Of a stretch of 64,000 nt of DNA, positions 61,741 to 64,000 are shown one piece after another. The stretch is from Haloglomus salinum (GTDB taxonomy: Archaea > Halobacteriota > Halobacteria > Halobacteriales > Haloarculaceae). The notes beneath the pieces are model-generated. The model had not been told where the DNA came from. It did no database searches and saw nothing but the letters and a program-made list of their open reading frames with translations. Within the stretch, counting starts at the first letter, position 1. Each line of letters begins with the position of its first letter. Made by a program: the position numbers and the translations under genes. Location of the stretch: contig NZ_CP101153.1 in assembly GCF_024298825.1 (NCBI RefSeq), positions 186,001 to 250,000 of the forward strand. The letters run 5' to 3'.

Positions 61741-62911
61741 GACTGGCTACCCACAGCCGACGGCGGACGAGATACCGGATACCATGACCTCCCGTGAGCA
61801 GTGGCTCTGCTGGCGGGAAGAAGAGCGGGACGGCAAGCCGACGAAGGTGCCGATCAATCCTGCGGATGGAAAGTGGGCGTCGACGACGGACCCGGAGACA
61901 TGGAGCACGTTCGACATCGCGTACGAGTTCGCGACCGAGTGGGACTACGGGCTCGGGTTCGTCTTCACCGAGATCGACCCACTCGTCGGTATCGATCTGG
62001 ACGACTGCCGTGATGCCGACAATGGGCGGCCAACCCCGGTCGCGAAAGAGATCGTCGGTGCGCTCGATTCGTACACCGAGGTCTCACCCAGCGGAACGGG
62101 GTATCACGTCATCCTGCAGGGGCGGCTTCCGAGCGACCGGAACCGTCGTGGGAAGGTCGAGATGTACGAGAAGAAGCGCTTCTTCACCGTGACCGGCGAC
62201 CACGTCGAGGGGACGCCCAGGTCGGCGAAAGAGCGGCACGAGGAACTCGACGAGGTATACGATGAACACATCGGCGTGGAGACGACGGCAGGCGGGAACG
62301 AGCACGCCTCTGGACAGTCGTCACAGTCTGCACTCTCGGATTCGGAACTCATCCGACGGGCGGGCGCCGCGAAGAACGGCGAGAAGTTCCAGCGACTCTG
62401 GCAAGGACAGACGACTGGCTACGCGAGTCAGTCGGAGGCCGATATGGCGCTCTGCTGTCTGCTTGCCTTCTGGACCGGTGGCGATACGAAACGGATGGAC
62501 TCGCTGTTTCGGGGCTCGGGGCTGATGCGAGACAAATGGGACGAACAGCACTACGCTGATGGCTCGACGTACGGTGAGGTGACCGTCAAGCGGGCTGTGG
62601 ATGTGACGGACGAGTTCTACGAACCCGCGAGTGGGGACGGAGCTGCGTCTGCTGGTTCGCGACCGTCATCCCGTCCGGCCCAACAGCGCGGGCAGCGAGC
62701 CTACGATGCGGAGCGGATTCGATTACTGGAACAGCGAGTGCAGGAACTGGAGGCGCTGCTCGGGCTGAAAGAGGAACGGATCCAGATGCTCGAAGCAGAG
62801 ATGGAAGATGGTGAGCCCGCGATCTCGGAGCCGGCTGGCGATCAGGTGGTGGGGGAGTCCGATTCGGTCTCCCAGGACTCGAATTCGTTCCTGCGGCGGC
62901 TCTTCGGATGA
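61733..62911 (+). CDS. NrS-1-type primase-polymerase-like replication protein
   Basis: A 392-residue protein. The N-terminal domain resembles phage NrS-1-type archaeo-eukaryotic primase-polymerases: REQWLCWREEERDGKPTKVPINPADG, YGLGFVFTEIDPLVGIDLDDC (metal-binding DxD) and SPSGTGYHVILQGRLP (Ser/His pair). The helix-bundle part is ELIRRAGAAKNGEKFQRLWQG...SEADMALCCLLAFWTGGDTKRMDSLFRGSGLMRDKWDEQHYADGSTYG. A C-terminal coiled coil (ERIRLLEQRVQELEALLGLKEERIQMLEAEME) ends it. It lacks a helicase domain. It may start or prime element replication after transfer. Confidence 0.8.
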   Translation: MTETGYPQPTADEIPDTMTSREQWLCWREEERDGKPTKVPINPADGKWASTTDPETWSTFDIAYEFATEWDYGLGFVFTEIDPLVGIDLDDCRDADNGRPTPVAKEIVGALDSYTEVSPSGTGYHVILQGRLPSDRNRRGKVEMYEKKRFFTVTGDHVEGTPRSAKERHEELDEVYDEHIGVETTAGGNEHASGQSSQSALSDSELIRRAGAAKNGEKFQRLWQGQTTGYASQSEADMALCCLLAFWTGGDTKRMDSLFRGSGLMRDKWDEQHYADGSTYGEVTVKRAVDVTDEFYEPASGDGAASAGSRPSSRPAQQRGQRAYDAERIRLLEQRVQELEALLGLKEERIQMLEAEMEDGEPAISEPAGDQVVGESDSVSQDSNSFLRRLFG

Positions 62912-62955
62912 CCAGCTCGGAGGTTGGCCTGAACGATATCGTCGGCGGTGATGGG

Positions 62956-63060
62956 CTAGTCGTTCGCCTGGTTGACTCGATCTTGGGCGTATTCGTCGAG
63001 GCCGTCGAACTGTCGGTCGGCTGTGTCGGTGAACTCCCAGTCCCACTCGTTACAGAGATT
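62956..63060 (-). pseudogene. RelE/ParE-type toxin, N-terminal remnant
   Basis: The minus-strand frame reads NLCNEWDWEFTDTADRQFDG then LDEYAQDRVNQAND before a TAG. EWDWEFTDTADRQFDxLDxxxQDRV is the N-terminal pattern of haloarchaeal RelE-type toxins (strand EWxxxFTxxAxRQFxxLD, helix). The rest of the roughly 85-residue toxin is absent, and insertion-sequence-like sequence lies directly upstream. No partner antitoxin is seen. Confidence 0.6.
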
Positions 63061-63071
63061 TGAGGAGAACG

Positions 63072-63091
63072 CCCACGACTTCAGTCGTGGG
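63072..63091. repeat. Hairpin of an insertion-sequence end remnant
   Basis: CCCACGACTtcAGTCGTGGG is a perfect 9-bp stem with a 2-nt loop, followed by GATGAATCTGGCAA. This is the form of a right-end hairpin of haloarchaeal TnpB elements; no transposase gene adjoins it. Confidence 0.55.
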
Positions 63092-63116
63092 ATGAATCTG
63101 GCAACTCCTCCACAAT

Positions 63117-63361
63117 TCACCGACCAGAAGATTCCGAGTATTCGCGACCGGCTCGCTCTACGCGTCTGCGATGTTCGACGTCGATGTCGGACTGACGAGC
63201 AGATTCGAGTTGTGAGTTGATGAGGCGGTTCTGTTGGTCACCCACTCGTCTGCATCGTGCGTTTTGATGAATTCGACCCACCGTTTGATACTGCTGATGC
63301 GCTGCTGACGATTCCGTTCGTGCTTCGCCTCGAGGTCCTCACGCCTGTTCGAGTCGCTCAT
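63117..63361 (-). pseudogene. Small helical protein gene with a one-base frameshift
   Basis: From ATG 63361 the frame reads MSDSNRREDLEAKHERNRQQ, RISSIKRWVEFIKTHDADEW, then needs a shift: one base is missing in the GGG run near 63243. In the next frame the protein continues GDQQNRLINSQLESARQSD, then IDVEHRRRVERAGREYSESSGR to TGA at 63117. With the base restored it is 81 residues, highly charged and helical. It overlaps the upstream gene by 23 bp, so they were an operon, perhaps a two-gene nucleotidyltransferase module. Confidence 0.65.
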
Positions 63362-63698
63362 AGTCTCCCTCGACGCCGAGGTTCGTAACCCAACGTTCGA
63401 GCGCGGGGGTGCTAAGACTTCCCTCGAACAGCGAATAGAGGTGGAGGGCGTCCTCGAAGTCCTTCGGAGTACCCAGATACAGTTTGTAGGCAATCTGAAG
63501 TTCGAGGGGACCGATGGGGAGTTCCTCGTTGACGCTAGTGAGTTTCGCGGTGATTCGATTCTCGAGAGAGGCCCGGTCGTACTCGTCGCTGACGAATTTG
63601 GCTTCGAGATGCGGAACCATCTCTCCGTCGCGGGCGACCCAGATATTGTCTTCGAGCATCTCCGCCATGGAGTCGAGGGGCATGGCTGGCCCCCACAA
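63339..63698 (-). pseudogene. Nucleotidyltransferase-like gene, C-terminal part, cut by an IS end
   Basis: The frame GPAMPLDSMAEMLEDNIWVARDG...EAKFVSDEYDRASLENRITAKLTSVNEELPIGPLELQIAYKLYLGTPKDFEDALHLYSLF looks like the C-terminal half of an AbiEii/DUF6036-type nucleotidyltransferase (helical LxIAYKLYLGTPKDxEDALHLYxLF). The N-terminal half with GGS and DxD is missing: the insertion-sequence left end begins near 63700. The family assignment rests on this helical signature and on its small downstream partner. Confidence 0.55.
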
Positions 63699-63765
63699 TC
63701 TTAATTCAAGCAGGGAATCCCGCCCTTTAGGGCGGCAGGGAATGCGACACGATACTGGCCAACCA

Positions 63766-63903
63766 CTACTCGGTGGCCGGGTCGGAATCCAACTCCCGTT
63801 GCGCGTGGAGTAGCATTCCCTTCCACGTTAGCCCGTGGTGCTTCTTCGTCTCTTTAAGCGACTCGTACTGCTCCTCGTCTATCTCGAAGTTGATGTGTGG
63901 CAT
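63766..63903 (-). CDS. Small RHH-like protein (45 aa) inside the tnpB element
   Basis: A 45-residue protein: MPHINFEIDEEQYESLKETK then KHHGLTWKGMLLHAQRELDSDPATE. The pattern strand (HINFEID), helix (EEQYESLKETKKHHG), helix (TWKGMLLHAQREL) is that of a ribbon-helix-helix DNA-binding protein. It is divergent from tnpB with a 54-bp gap, so it could control tnpB transcription. I know no characterised member. Too short for ordinary gene callers, but composition is coding. Confidence 0.65.
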   Translation of the reverse strand: MPHINFEIDEEQYESLKETKKHHGLTWKGMLLHAQRELDSDPATE

Positions 63904-63957
63904 ACTGCATTCTTACCTTCCGCCACACTTAACTTTGTCTACGCTCTATCTACGGGT

Positions 63958-64000
63958 GTGTCCGAGACGGTGACGAAGACGCTACAGGCCACGCTCGCAA
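63958..64000 (+). CDS. tnpB: TnpB, first 14 residues only
   Basis: GTG 63958 begins MSETVTKTLQATLA, the typical opening of haloarchaeal TnpB proteins (compare MTELTKTLELKL of the copy at 27704). The rest lies beyond the right edge. Confidence 0.7.
   Translation, partial: MSETVTKTLQATLA

Larger units (their letters stand above)
63700..64000 (+). mobile_element. Left end of another tnpB element, running off the window
   Basis: A left-end hairpin CCGCCCTttAGGGCGG (63720-63735), a small minus-strand gene, and the start of a tnpB gene at 63958. It interrupts the nucleotidyltransferase-like gene to its left. The right end is outside the window. Confidence 0.7.

Noticed and set aside
62908-63063. 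Plus-strand 51-codon frame after the PrimPol gene
   Set aside because: Overlaps the PrimPol stop by ATGA, but the opposite strand carries a recognisable RelE N-terminal pattern, which explains the open frame better.
1-64000. tRNA, rRNA, integrase and attachment sites
   Set aside because: Looked for in the intergenic gaps by eye; nothing with a cloverleaf, rRNA signature or tyrosine-recombinase motif was found.

Overview
The window reads as a haloarchaeon (class Halobacteria). It is GC-rich, its proteins are strongly acidic, and secreted proteins carry twin-arginine or lipobox signals. An archaeal TFB, an archaeal TruD, a haloarchaeal CspA and IS200/IS605-, IS1341- and IS5-type insertion sequences are present. 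No rRNA, tRNA, CRISPR array or integrase was seen.

Left part (1 to about 26 kb), chromosome-like: a secreted propeller-like protein running off the left edge, an IS5 element, cspA, small zinc-finger proteins, a NEW3/CARDB-like exported protein, truD, a PIN toxin/HTH pair with a palindromic operator, a DUF2103 protein, a membrane-anchored winged-helix regulator carrying 16-residue repeats, a CoA-transferase family enzyme, a possible VgrG-like spike plus PAAR-SCP2 pair followed by three small membrane proteins, an NmrA-like reductase, a Tat-exported cysteine-peptidase-like lipoprotein, a Tat-exported CocE-like hydrolase and a PQQ-repeat/zinc-ribbon protein.

Middle (25 to 32 kb), an insertion-sequence scar zone: a GH31 C-terminal fragment, a PQQ-repeat lipoprotein gene split by a complete TnpA/TnpB element, a truncated antitoxin-like gene abutting an IS1341 element, and solitary insertion-sequence ends.

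Right part (32 to 63 kb), an accessory or conjugative element: SWIM proteins, a divergent HTH/TIR- or NDT-like pair, an RNA ligase, two HTH/TumE-like modules, a large VirD4/TraG-like coupling ATPase, an OB-fold protein, a regulator with a perfect palindromic operator, an HTH/nucleotidyltransferase pair, a TFB paralogue with small zinc proteins and a DUF932-like protein sharing a leader motif, a second HTH/nucleotidyltransferase pair whose enzyme is broken, a Fic protein, and an operon-like run (54 to 63 kb) of pilin-like, exported, VirB6-like, VirB3-like, VirB4-like and PrimPol-like genes. This suggests a self-transmissible plasmid or integrated element. The last kilobase holds broken toxin-antitoxin genes and the start of another TnpB element.
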